Shown here: positions 18,240-43,445 of the stretch, in pieces
Layout: each line of letters begins with the position of its first letter
Numbering within the stretch: the stretch's first letter is position 1
DNA from: Trematomus loennbergii
Lineage: Eukaryota > Chordata > Actinopteri > Perciformes > Nototheniidae
Direction of reading: 5' to 3'
Length of the DNA stretch: 64,000 nucleotides
Assembly: GCA_012861695.1 (NCBI GenBank)
Contig: JAAOOA010000056.1
Span: 9,771,207-9,835,206 of the forward strand
Program-made: the position numbers and the translations under genes
The notes under the pieces: model-generated
What the model was told of the DNA's origin: nothing
Database searches by the model: none
Seen by the model: only the letters and a program-made list of their open reading frames with translations

Positions 18240-20650
18240 TTTATTTAGTTTGCTTCAGTGCAACATTTCTTTTACACATGACATGCAAACATTGCATCAT
18301 CCAACCATCACCTTATTCACAAAAGAAACTGGTGAAATAGTTTTTTTTAAATGTGGACGACAAAAACATGACAAGTTATCAACCAGAAAGTGACGTTAAT
18401 CAAAACTCAACGCCAACCTGTTAGCTGTCACTTTTTTCAAAGTCACCCAGTTGTAATCCAGTGTGTGAGGAGGAGGAGGATGAGGAGGAAGGGGAGGATA
18501 CAGAAATCACATCCTAGTAGAGGGTGAGAGGACACTGCAGGAACCTGATATTTGACTCAGACTACAGTAGGATTATGAGGATTGGGCAGTATAAGCCGAT
18601 ATAGGAAACAATGTGAAGGAGACACTTGACAATATTGGCAGTGCTGAGATAGAAAAAAAAGGAAGTGGTGCCATAATGCAATATAGGAAGCCATGTTGTG
18701 GAGAGGTTCTGTAGCCATCGACAAACTGCTAAAAAGAAACAGAATATATCAAAGATGCAGTGGTGCTGAACTAATACAGGAACCTCATTTCAAAAGCAGA
18801 GCCATCTGGGATTTAGAGTTGACCATCAAAAGCAGCACTTGCTCATTTGAAACAGCAGCCCGGATGACATTTCACCTGCCTTCTATGAATCCTGTAGCAG
18901 CGGTAGCCGAGGCTCACTCCCTGCATCTATACTGTATTAGTGGTTGCCATGGTAAAAGTCCTCCATCCCGCACTCTCCTGCGCAGACAGGGAGGCAACAC
19001 ACTGCAACGGAGGGTCTCGGAGTCAGAAACAGCTGAAACCGATAGATCTATATGGAAAATCATGCTGAGATTTCTTGCAGAACCATCACACCTTTACTGC
19101 AATGCAAAGATGGGACCACTAGCAAAGCAAGCTATAAAGGAAGAAGAGCACATATTCTGTTTACAGCTGTTTTAACGATAATTGAACTGCCATTTTTTCA
19201 CTTTATTTAATGCAAGATCTGCAGAGGGAGAGGGAGGCCATGCCCATGATTTCAATCAACACGACACTGTGAATATGCGGTTGCTGCACTAAGCTACAAC
19301 ACCGCTCCCTGATATTTCATTACATCTCGTGATGTCATGTTCAAATTAAACTCCACATGCAGAGAGATAGTGGAGCTGGAGGCTTTAAAGCTTCTAAAAG
19401 TCATTTATCAGCTGGATTATTGTCAACAGCTGCTCATTAAAGCCAGTCACATCTGGATTTATGTGCCATTTGTGTCACACACACAGCATGTCCTGAACGA
19501 CTGTCGTTATTATTGTCATATCATCATGAACTAAGATATCATTTTAAACAAGCCGCAAGAGCGCAAATGTTAGTTTAATGGGAGATTACAGGGCAAGTGC
19601 AATTTCAAATAGTGATTTTTAGTCATGACATAGCAGATGTTGTTTAGTTTGGATGGATAAACATTGAAAACATAAATCTCGCAATGCTAAAATGATATCA
19701 GCCAGTATTGCATGTTACAGCAGCTGGTGGATTCACGAAAGGAGGACAAAATGATATACATTTACCTTACTCGTTCATTTATGTGTTAAATAATAAATAT
19801 GAACTGATTTATTTAATTTGCCCACATTAATCTGACAATTCAAGCAATAATACATGTATTTAAAATGTTTTTAACAGCGTAAGGGTGTGAACTGAGAATT
19901 AAAAAAAATCCCATTTCAAAATACACACTATGTTACAATAATAGTGAAAGAAAAGAGGTAAAGCCAACATTTATGGAAATACAAATACAGAAACTGAAGC
20001 AGGCAAATTAAACATGTTTAGAATGATAACATTAAATCATGTGGAAGTCTTTACGTAAATACATTTGATGAAAAGAGGACACTGATAATGGCAGCCTGAG
20101 AGGGGGAGAGCATAGATTACATTCCCGGTCATTTAGTAAATGATGTGGCATATATTTCTAGTCATTCAATAATCACAATCTGGTTAGCCTAAACAATTTC
20201 AAGCAACAAAATAGCTGTATCACATTTATCTCAAACCATCTTTCCGCAGAATAAAACAACATCCTGCACGGCCGGCTCCACTTCACCTTCAGTTTAATCA
20301 ATTTAGGAAGCCAATCCTCCTGCAAACATTTTAATTTGGAGAAGGACAAGGCTGTTATATCCATCTTATTAACAGTGAATACTCTACCATTAGCAAATCA
20401 ATTGCACCTTCTATTCACAGTTGAAAAAGGGTTGAACCCAGAATGAATTGACGCCCTCCCCCTTCCATACAAAGCCCCGTGCACTGACACGGAGCTATAT
20501 GTGAGAGAAAGCCTTTTCTTGTACAAACTATAAGGAATTGTCCTTTAAACTTCTCCTATTGCTCCAAAAGCAGCTTATAGACAACAATGTCAAGGCGGCC
20601 CATGGGTGACCTCTAGCATGACTGATCCTCCGTAGGTCTGACCGACTGTG
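18240..20650. other. intergenic, no gene seen; complex unique sequence
   Basis: No recognisable exon. The segments near 18690-19170, 19320-19520 and 20220-20480 are non-repetitive and richer in mixed motifs than the AT-rich surroundings. They could be conserved noncoding elements, but I could not align them. Confidence 0.4.
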
Positions 20651-20651
20651 T

Positions 20652-25830
<5,179 letters not shown>

Positions 25831-26301
25831 CAACACAAACAACAGCTGATGCCGTGGACAGGTGGACAGAAGGTCACCATCCCCCATCAATGTGCGCGCA
25901 AAACATTTTAACACACACCAGGTATGTGTTAGCATGTTTGTGTGGACACATATGGACACAGATCTCACATACACAGCATACTTAACTGTGAAAGCAGGAG
26001 AAGTAAGTAAGTGTAATCAATGCGCACACCCACCCTTCTATCTGGTGTACCGATAATCAGACGCTAAAAAACTAAACAACACCAAACGCCAGAGTAAAAT
26101 TATGGTGTGACAGGAATCGATATTTAAGAATGGAGTATCGAAACAAAAAATGACAAAGCCGTGTCTCCTGTCTTATGAAGCCGTCCGTAAAGCATATTTC
26201 TCGCCCTCCATCTTACAGCTGGCTGGCCGACAGGCAGACAAAGACACTACCGCAGTGTGAAAATAAACTGACGTAGCTGGCTTCTCCGTGGCTGAGATGT
26301 A

Positions 26302-26471
<170 letters not shown>

Positions 26472-26689
26472 ATCCATGCTTTATAGATCAAAGTGCATCT
26501 GCATGTTACGTTTTGGAGTGTGTTTGCAAGCACATGTACAGATGCTTCATGTGATTTTCTTGTTCGAGATGCATCAAGTTTGTTACATGGATGTTCATTG
26601 CACTTATTCTATATGAATGTATGTTTACTTCATGCATTATGTTGACTTGCTCTTGTGTTTGTGTGTGTGTGTTTCAGGTGTACAGTGGG

Positions 26690-26868
26690 GATGGGCAGGT
26701 TCTCGCTGTAGTAATCAGTATTTGTCTCACTGTTCGCTCCTCTTTCCTTCCCCGTTCTGTGTTTTATTCTTTGTATGCACCACAACACCAAGTAAAACTC
26801 CTCGTATGTGTTAACCTACCTGGTAATAAACCTGTCTCTGATTCTGATTCTGATTCCGTTCCTCACTC
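26690..26868 (+). mobile_element. LINE 3'-end fragment (L2-like tail)
   Basis: The segment ends in CCTGGTAATAAACCTGTCTC, then GATTCTGATTCTGATTC. An AATAAA signal followed by GATTCT repeats is the usual 3' end of a fish LINE family, probably L2/CR1-like. Its 5' boundary is unclear and no coding part remains. Confidence 0.5.
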
Positions 26869-27452
26869 TGAACTTCATCCATCCCCCTCCTGTCCTTTCC
26901 TCTCCTCTCCTACTATTCAACAATTCTGGTTTGTAAATAAAATTGAAGTGCTCAAATTTGAATGCAGATCTTTTTTTCTTGCCTTCTGTCTGGTTACTGA
27001 CTAGACACACACAGAGGAAAATAAAAAATACTGGTGTCTTCTTAGGGAAACAACACACATTCAGACAGAATACATTTAGAAATGTATACAAAACCTGCCT
27101 CCATCCAACACTTCATATCATTTTCATACAATATTAGTTATAGATACATTAGACGTATGAACAAATACAAGCATTATTTTTGAGGGTGAAGTATTCCTTC
27201 ACACAATCTGGCTACAAACACCTGATGATACCATGATATCCTTAGCTTGATTGGTGTTAGCTTCTAACCAACAATGCTAACAAGTAAATATACTGATACC
27301 TTCCCATTCCAGCAAAGTATTTCACACACAATAATATAAATCTTAAAAACATTTTACTATGATGCAAAAGCTGATTCCTAAGAAAGTATGCATACCGCAA
27401 GTCTTATGAATTATTAATAGTAATTTGAAATGTGTGTGGTGCAGATGCTCAC

Positions 27453-27525
27453 CTGTTTGAAGATTGCTAGCAGTTTGGTGGGCTCTGTCTGTGTGATGGT
27501 CGGCATACAGAGGGCCAAGCCTTCA
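27453..27525 (-). CDS. orphan candidate exon, unidentified
   Basis: A 73-nt segment on the minus strand lies between a TAG acceptor preceded by a T-rich tract and a strong donor CAG|gtgagc (27452-27447). After one leading base it reads 24 codons without a stop, beginning EGLALCMPTI and ending KLLAIFKQ, and finishing in phase 0. Composition is protein-like and GC-richer than its surroundings. I do not recognise the family and found no convincing partner exon within the window. It could belong to an unannotated upstream gene with large introns, an old duplicate, or chance. Confidence 0.35.
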
Positions 27526-27938
27526 CTATTTCACACAGACAGAACACAAAGAATAGGACATCAGCTTATCCTTAAATTCCCGTCAATTTAAAATAAATAA
27601 ATCTAAAGGCAGAGAAAGATGGTAAAAATAGTCACCCATCTTTGGAGTAGGATGAAATTAGAAAGTATAGTACAAAGTAGACAGAGAGAGAGGAGGTAGG
27701 AGGAAAGAGAGAGACTAGAGACATGCTTGCACTACACTGGTCAACTTTCAACTTTGAGAACAGGAGCAACAGATGCACTGGTGGTGTATTGTGGAGGGTA
27801 TTAGGGTGAGGGACACCCCAAAATCTCCCCGCTGTGTGTATGCGTTTTTTTTTGTGTGTAGTGTGACAGCAGGGCAGCTCAGCGCAGGACGCTGCACGCA
27901 GCAAGGGCCATTAGACATGGTGGGGTGACCCACATAAA

Positions 27939-28091
<153 letters not shown>

Positions 28092-28902
28092 CATGAAACT
28101 TTCCTTTTTGTGGCCAATGTGCCATGATAACCATAAAGCCGGATTCTTTAGCATCGGGTTTAGCATGGCCATTGTCACACGGTTCTCACAGAGGAGCAAC
28201 TGCTGGACCAAGAGCCCCAATATATTCAGCACCAGTCCAACTAACTCTTTTCATTGATGAAATGCTCTCCTTCTGCTCGGTCTTCTCAGTGAAAACTTTC
28301 ACTGTGTTTGTCTTCTGATGTACTTTCATTTGAGTTGCCATTGAGTTTATAAAAGTCTCAGCCCTTTTGTCATTAAGGCTAATTTCTGTATTTCTGTCAG
28401 AATTGACTGATTTGTGGTGATATGATGTCTGGGAATATGGACTTTATTCCAACACACACAACTTGCAACAGCACAACAAAGTACAGCTTCAAAATCATTA
28501 ATTAAAGCTTCTTTGACACAGTCCCATCAGAGGAATTGTTCATAAAATTCACAGGCTAGGATTTTCTTTTGTGAGAAATCTTGTTTTGCATTGGATTACA
28601 TATTGTACAGGTTCTCCTGTTATTGTTTCCATCCCTGTACCTGTCCTTGCCCCAAAGCTTTTCTAAAAACTCCTTTTTCACTCTTCATGTAATTGATTTG
28701 ACTCTCTGCAATGATCAGGCTCTTGCATTTGTGATGAAGTTTATAGCAGCTGCTTATGTTGTGTTTTATTCAACAACGTCTAAAACAGAGATGCCATCTC
28801 TCCTCTAATGGTTCAGTTTCCCATCTAAATGATTAAAGCTATCAATGGAAACTCACTTAACGTCTGTGTTTTCAATGTATTATTGCCAGTTCAGAATATA
28901 AG

Positions 28903-29000
28903 AGATAAGATAATAAGATAAGAGGTACTTTATTGATCCCAAATTGGGAAATGTTTGTATGCTGTTAAACACAAGACACAAGAGGACTCGATAAAGAACA
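28903..29000 (-). mobile_element. LINE 3'-end fragment with GATAA tail
   Basis: GAGATAAGATAATAAGATAA is followed by GGTACTTTATTGATCCCAAA and TTGGGAAA. Read on the minus strand this is the common fish LINE 3' end (GGGATCAATAAAGTAC then TTATCTTATC), probably of the Rex1/Babar type. The family name is from memory and unverified. Confidence 0.55.
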
Positions 29001-30194
29001 AGCCAGGTGGATCACATCCGTTCCAAAACATGCACCTCTGCTAGGAGAAAACATGAAATTGTATAATCAAAATCAAATGTGATCAGTATCCAGTATATTG
29101 CTTTTATTACGAATTCAAATAGTCAGTGTTCTTCGATAATGTATACCACATTGGATGTTTCTTTAGGTTTAGTTATTTAACATTTCATCCAATAATGGGC
29201 CACAATAGGGACTCGGTAAAGGCATTATATGTATTCTTTTCATTGCATCATAAGTGCTCTTAAACCACCTTGTGTCTATACTTCTTTGGCTGATTAAAAA
29301 TGTATATTTTACAAGCCATGAAAAGCAAACCAGAATCTAAGTTCCTTGTGTAGGAGCTATTACTTTGTTATATCAAGGTCTGATCTCTTTTGATTTTAGG
29401 AGCAGCTTATTATTTCCATAAGCTAATAGAAGAAAGTTATTATGTTCACTGAGGCTTAAAGTGCAAACTTGTAAATACTCCAATGTAATATTAGTCTTTG
29501 AACAGTTTATTTGGTGCAAGCAAACTCATGAGAAACTCTACTCCCCATAATCTATTATTCATGAGGTAATCTATAATAGGTTGCTGCCCTCAGTGATCTA
29601 ATAATGTATGTTTTTTCCTATATATCCTGATATCAGAAATTGAGGTGCTTCACGATCTGCATAGCATCCAGCACCGTCCATCATTAGTATCTGTTCCTAT
29701 ATGAACAGTATGTGGCATATTTTCATTAAGACAAGGCTAATTATTAATTTGAGTGAGCTGAGGCAGCATCAGGTTCTTCAGTAACTCCAACACAATGTTT
29801 TGTTTTGTTTTAAATCTTGAGCCATGTCTTTTTTTTCTATCAGATAATTACAATTTGGCTGCACAGCTCCACTTCCTCACAGTGCTTTACAGCAGACAGA
29901 TTGTTGAGTTGCTGTTGGCCTGCAGTTCTGAAACTCTCCCTCTTTCATTATCCTTATCTCTCCATATCTCTCTCTCCTGCCCCCACAACACACACACACT
30001 CATATACATTGCCAGAGGGATTTGCAGCAGCTAGGCAGAGCGTACGTGTGTTTGTGTGTGTCTGTGTGTGTGTGTATGAGTACATGCACAGCGGGGAGTT
30101 GCCAATTACAGCAGTGATTAAAACCCAGTAGTGTGGAAAGAGAGAAGGAGAGAGATGGAGAGCAGGAGAGGGAGGAGGAAGAAAGAAAAAATGG
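29001..30194. other. intergenic, no gene seen
   Basis: AT-rich unique sequence ending in short (TG) and purine-rich tracts. No coding exon was recognised. Confidence 0.5.

Positions 30195-30238
<44 letters not shown>
30195..30238. repeat. (GACA)11 tetranucleotide repeat
   Basis: Eleven uninterrupted GACA units, followed by AGGACACC. Confidence 0.97.
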
Positions 30239-33033
<2,795 letters not shown>

Positions 33034-33185
33034 AAGAGTGAATGTGTGTATTTTCTTGTGCTATTGCTTTTGTTTTTGTGTGTGGTTTTGTGTGTGTCCA
33101 TAACGGCGGGGCTAATTAATTCCAGTCCATCCTGTCCACTGGGAGAGTGGAATATCAAGATTGAGCATGAGATGTGAGTGTGTTT

Positions 33186-33306
<121 letters not shown>

Positions 33307-33313
33307 CGTGGGT

Positions 33314-36300
33314 GTATAGGGAAGCTTCTCAAGAGAATTCAGTCAGAGCAGCGATCGAATCGATTCAAGTTCACCCAGGATGGAGAGGGGTGGGGGGATG
33401 AAGAGTAAAAAACAATAAGATAGTGAGAATAACATAATGTTAATCTGATGATAAACACCTGTTTTTATTTGTTTACGAATATCATTTTACTTTATAGTTG
33501 AAAAAGTTGAAGGCTGCATTGCTCAAAGGCACTTCGCCAGCGGATATTGCGAGCAGGAGGATTAGTTTTTCAACTCTTTGGATTGAAATCGCTACTGTTT
33601 CCCCAACACTCAATATAAAAATATGTTGAACCTCAACACCCGTAAACCAAAACCAAAACTTGCCCAAACATTAAACTAAGTTTCTAAAGTTGAAACATTT
33701 GGAGAAAAAAAACTAGCTGCTATCTTTTGGTGTATTTTTATTAAATCAAACGGTGGATCATAGGACTCAGGATGTAAATATGAAGGTCACTGAAGGCTTT
33801 CAATTCTTTTTTGCATGACTCCTTCAATGTTTCTGCATTTTTGTACAGTGTCAGCAAGCAAGAATCATGAGGAAAGTGATGGGGGTTTTGTGCATCAAAG
33901 GTCATGCGGTGGTTTGTGATGGGAAACACCACAAACCAAAGAAGAAGAAGTAAAACCTCACCACTACTTCTGCTTCCTCTTTTATTTATTCATTATCATT
34001 TTTGTCTTTTAACACATGTTATTGTTTAGTTAGTTATTGACCTTGGTCCTAGAATGTAGCAAGTTGATTTCCTATCTGTATTTAGGAATGCAACATCCTG
34101 TGAAAATGTTTTTTGAGCAAAGAAAATAACCAGGATAATATAAACAAATTCACCAGATTCATAGAGTTGAATAGATAACACAGCTAATCATTCCAAAAAT
34201 TAAACAGCATGGAAAATATAAAGCATTCTTGTTTTATCAGGATAGAAAAATCTAATTTTGTGTGCTTTGGTAAAGAATCCCATTTCAAAACTTTGGCGAA
34301 ATGATAATAAATGTATGTTTGTATATTAAATAGTTCATCCCAGTGTTTGTTTTTGATAAAAAAATGTGTAATATATTTGGTAAGATTGAATTTTTCACAA
34401 GCCTTACTATTTTGGCTTTTAAACATAATGTTTCACAAGCTCATATTGGATGGATTTGTAATAATAAATGACTTTTTACGATAAAATTAGAAAGCAGTGG
34501 GTTGCAATCAATTAATATGGCTGCTAAAAATCCTGGGGGCTCACAGTCAGAGGTGTTTGGTTTTCCGAGTATAAATCTGAGTCACAAGCTATTTACGAGA
34601 TGTTTTCGAAGCCTCCCCATCCCGTACCTGCTTTCTATCTCCACTGTGTAAAAATAACTGATGTTAGAAAAAAAACTCTGGAATCGGGCCGCTTCGAGAT
34701 AATTAAGGCAAATACGAAGTCAGTGTTTTCACCAGTCACACTTTTCCCCCCCTTTTCTGTCCCTCCTGACACCTTGCTCCCCCCCTTACACACACCGTTC
34801 CTGCAGCCCACCTCACACACACACATACACACACGTTACCATCACCACCATGAACCAGCTCCCCTGCTGTGAGAGCAAACACTCATCGCACATGATCACC
34901 ATGACGATATGGAAATATGAATTATGCATAAAGGCCGCCTCGCCTGGCTGTGGGTACAAAGCCGTGTGGGTGATATTCTCCTTTCAAATGATATGGGAAA
35001 TATCCCCTTAGTATTAATAATATAATAATCTATTCTACCGCATTATTCTCCGCTGTGTTACTGTCGTAGATTTGTGATTGGTTACGTGTTCCACTCGTTA
35101 AACACCCCCATACGTGCTGATCATGGAACCATTAACAAATTAAATTCTGAAAACACTGCATTGTGCGCTTGATAATAACATTAACATAAATGATGAAAGA
35201 TTGTATTCATACTCAGCCCTAATCACAGAAACACAGAACAAATTCCAGCACTGCCCTTTAAGTGTTACAGCTGTGGGGGTGAATTAAATTATTTTATGCT
35301 GACTTTGCCTTTCTTAATGTTTTTCATTGTGTCACTCCAAGGTCACAGTGCAATTAAACATAACATAATAGGCGTGCACAAATGTAACACAAAGTCAATA
35401 TGTTGTCTATTGTTTATGAAATTAAGTTCAAATTGTGTTATAGGCAGTCTTTCCATCAGCACAGTATTAAAGGATCCAGACAGTGAGACAGTATGAAACA
35501 GCTCTCTGCCTCCAAACTCTGGCACGAGCAATCTATCTAACACACTGGCTATTATTAGATTGTTTGTCTAATACAAATTTGACGTTGAGATTATTGAAGT
35601 AGCAACAGATCCAGTGTTGACAGGCAGACAAAAAAAAGTGTCTGGGTATATTTGCCAAGAAAAAGGCAGTTACTGGAAGTGAAAATAAAACAGAAGAGGC
35701 CCAGAGAGAATCTGAAACACAGAGGTGTACAACAGGCTCAGTTAAACATGGCCGACTGGAGGTTACATTAGCAGTTCATACAGTAGGTGATCCAATGGGC
35801 AGAATAGCTTGGTATGAACAAATGGCTGACCATGACTAGTATATTAGTTCAAGTTAAAATGTGTATCTCATTCACCCTGCAGTCACAAATGACCATAATA
35901 CTCTTATTTCATCCTTTTTAATCAAACAAAATAATAAATGCAATAATTTCTGACACCCCTCTCACAGCACATAATAATATTAATAACTATTCACACTGTC
36001 TATTTAAATCACTGTGGCCATAATCCCTGTAAATATGAAACTAGATATATGTTGAAGCATAAGTAAAACATACCGTATCTCAATGACATTAAGCGGTTGA
36101 AATTAGTTTTCGTAATTTTTAAGTCAATTCTACATACAGCAGGTCAGATGAGAGTTGTTTTAAATGTCAAACCCCTTTGAGATCTAATGGAAGAAAATGG
36201 ACTTCCTGAATGCTTCAGACTGACAGTAAATGTAGCTACTGTAAGATGCACAGTGTATATTCTCTTGATTTTTACACACACCGACCGATCCATGTACGTT

Positions 36301-36970
36301 GTTTGAGAAACGAAAATAAAGATGTACAACTTGGATGATAAATGACTCATTCATCCTGTTGCTTACTAATAAAATAAAATAAATGCTATAAAATTCAAAT
36401 ATTGTTTAAAACAACAAGGGTAGATTATTTCATTGTAAACAGTGCAGATTTAAATCAGGTTAATCAAAATGTCAGGGCAATTATACAATCATTATCCAAT
36501 TATAAGTTAACGAATGCTGTTCTTTAGAATTATATATATTCATTTTACAATGATATTAAGTTTTGTGAAATACTCACCACATTTTAAACACAGCATGCCT
36601 GCCAGCTTTATGTATCAATACATTTAGTTAATAAAGCACTGCATATGGATTTTTAAAGTTTAATTTCTTTATATATTATATTAATGTCACTCATCGGGCC
36701 ATTACCCAAAAACTCGTTTGAAGTGAGTTGTCAAAAAACGCAAGCATGTAACTGTGAAGGCCTCGTTTTTAATGCAGTAGATTTGAATTCATATGGCATT
36801 TGCTATATGTTTTCTACATACATTTGTGTATAATTGTGTGGCATTTGCACTAATTTGACGTTCTTGGGCCCTTAATACCATACCTTAAGCCTGTCTTATT
36901 ATTTACTCAGTGTGGCAGAATTTAGCTCAGCACTAAGCAGAGATGACAGATGTGTGTGCTCCTCTGACAG
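33314..36970. other. intergenic, no gene seen; one block of complex sequence
   Basis: Mostly AT-rich. The block 34540-34990 is unusual in being complex and GC-balanced, with homeodomain-like and octamer-like sites (ATTATGCATAA near 34921-34931). It is a candidate noncoding element. No gene recognised. Confidence 0.45.
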
Positions 36971-37113
<143 letters not shown>

Positions 37114-37573
37114 CCTGTGTGTGTGTCATTTTGGTAAAGGTGCACCGTTGCTGACGTCCCCACAACTGTCTGCTGACACCTTCTCAGTATGTAAGAACCA
37201 TCTCCCCCTGCATTATTTAAAGGTAGAGAGGGAGACGCAGACAGGTCGGGGGGGAGGGAGAGATTCAGGTATCCTTCAGCAATGTACCTCTACAGTGTGT
37301 CTGAGTTATGAACCAATGCAAAACTTGACTAATTACAGAACTCTCTTCCTCCGTGTCTCTCTTTCTTCATTTCCCAGGTGCTTTTCCTTCTCTCCTCTTC
37401 CACTGTTTCTATTTTTTTCTCCACCACATCTCTCTCCCCCCCTCCTTCCTGCTAGAGCTAACAACATGCCAGAATAAAAATGATTAGCACAGTGGAGAGC
37501 GGAGAGCCGCAGTCTGCTGTGGATGTGACACACACTGCACAGAGAGCAGAGACAGGGTGTGACTGTAATGATA

Positions 37574-37878
37574 CAGGGCAGCACAGCGACTCAGTGGTTA
37601 GCTCATTTAGCAAGTTTGAGAGTGGAGTATGCACGACCCCCCCCCTCTGTGTTCACCGGGGCTTTCTCCCACAGCCCAAACATACAGAGGTCGGGGGGAT
37701 CGCGTTTAAGTTGCCCCTGAGTGAGACTGTTTGTCTATCCATATTCACCATATGATGCACTGGCAACCTGCTTTTGGAGTTTCCTTTTCCTTGGCTCAAT
37801 GCATGCTGGGAAAGCCTGAAGTCCCTGCCCCCCTCCACTGAGTCCGTGAATAGAAGTAAGGCAGAAGAAAAGATGCAG
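37574..37878 (+). mobile_element. diverged dispersed repeat (SINE-like, tRNA-type head)
   Basis: GGGCAGCACAGCGACTCAGTGGTTAGC is a decayed form of the very common fish repeat beginning GGCGGCACGGTGG-GCAGTGGTTAGC. Further matches in order are GTGTTCACCGGGGCTTTCTCCCACAGCCCAAACATACA, CACTGGCAACCTG and CAATGCATGCTGGGAAAG. The central part is shortened and rearranged. No coding capacity. Confidence 0.65.
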
Positions 37879-37879
37879 T

Positions 37880-38837
37880 AATCGCAATAATGTATCATCG
37901 CCTTAAGTTAAAACGTGTTTCAATCCCTGAAATATACGTTCATTTCTGAGTTAAGTAACTGAAAGCTGTTTTCCCTCTTCAGTAAATACTGATTTAAATA
38001 CTGCAATTGTATTTTGTCAGAACTTCATCGTTACGGTTTTTCTATGGCTCCGCCTAAAATACTGCGAATGTTATTCTGTGCGTCATTCATTGGTTAGCAT
38101 TCATGCGATGCACACTCCCACAATTCTCCTCACATAACCCCGGTCCATGTTTAACTTTAAAGAGGGGAACACATTGTGAGCACCGCTCTGAATCCCATCT
38201 CAGAGGGTTTTACAAAGCTACACGATGCGGTAAGAAAATAAGGAGACACACAAACAAGAATCGCAATGTTAAAGGAAAGAGGAAAGAGACATAATAACAA
38301 AACTATCATTGGGAAAATAATAATAGAACAAAAAGCTTGAAGTCTTATCAATTGAGAACAATGATGAATGAAAGATGAATCAGAAGACTGATCATGATAC
38401 GGCTGAATCTTTGACAAAGCACAACTCAGAAACAATATTGCATATGAAAGAAAACAAACATTGATAATGACAATAAGCAATCTCAAGTAACTTAAGAAAA
38501 AGTCTGTCTTTAGAAGAAGAGAGGGTAAAGAAGACGGACAAAGAATGAGGGAGAAAAACAGAGACTTTTGAAAGAACGAGGGACTGCAGTTAAAGATGGA
38601 CGAGAGGGTGGAGGCAGAGGGAGGGAGAGCGGAGAGGTTTAAGGCCGGTGTGAAAGCCAGCAGGTCACAGAGGTTCCCTTTGAATTTAGAACAAACCACA
38701 AACAGTGAATGTCTCCTCCAACAGGCTGAATGACTGATTATAATGGCTGCCTGTTTCGATCTCGTCCCGGCCAGCCTCTCGGCACTGCTTTCTTTTACGA
38801 GTGCTGTGACTAGTGAGCTAACATGTGGGCAGGCCTA
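37880..38837. other. intergenic, no gene seen
   Basis: The segment includes a long minus-strand ORF (38699-38157) produced by purine-rich sequence. Its translation is hydrophobic and serine-rich with no recognisable domain, so I do not call a gene. Confidence 0.5.
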
Positions 38838-38900
38838 CCATTTACAATTACAATTTAGGCATTTAGCCCTTATCCAAAGCGCCTCACAATAAGGGCAGCA
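38838..38900 (-). mobile_element. SINE/LINE tail fragment
   Basis: The phrase TTAGGCATTTAGCCCTTATC then CAAAGCGCCTCACAAT resembles the shared tail of fish tRNA-SINEs and L2 elements (GCTTTTATCCAAAGCGACTTAC) on the minus strand. Only about 60 bp is recognisable. Confidence 0.5.

Positions 38901-43445
<4,545 letters not shown>

Noticed and set aside
26676..26710. Exon-like start after TTTCAG at 26677 (VYSGDGQVLAVV in the plus frame)
   Set aside because: The pyrimidine tract is a TG repeat, and the segment runs directly into a LINE 3' tail.
34572..34635. Possible 46-nt exon on the minus strand (acceptor TTTTTACACAG, donor gtaaat)
   Set aside because: Too short, with two open frames giving unrelated peptides and no partner exon; the block looks more like a noncoding element.
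38157..38699. 180-residue minus-strand ORF, among the longest in the window
   Set aside because: It arises from purine-rich plus-strand sequence; the translation is low in complexity, hydrophobic and serine-rich, with no domain I recognise and no splice or promoter context.
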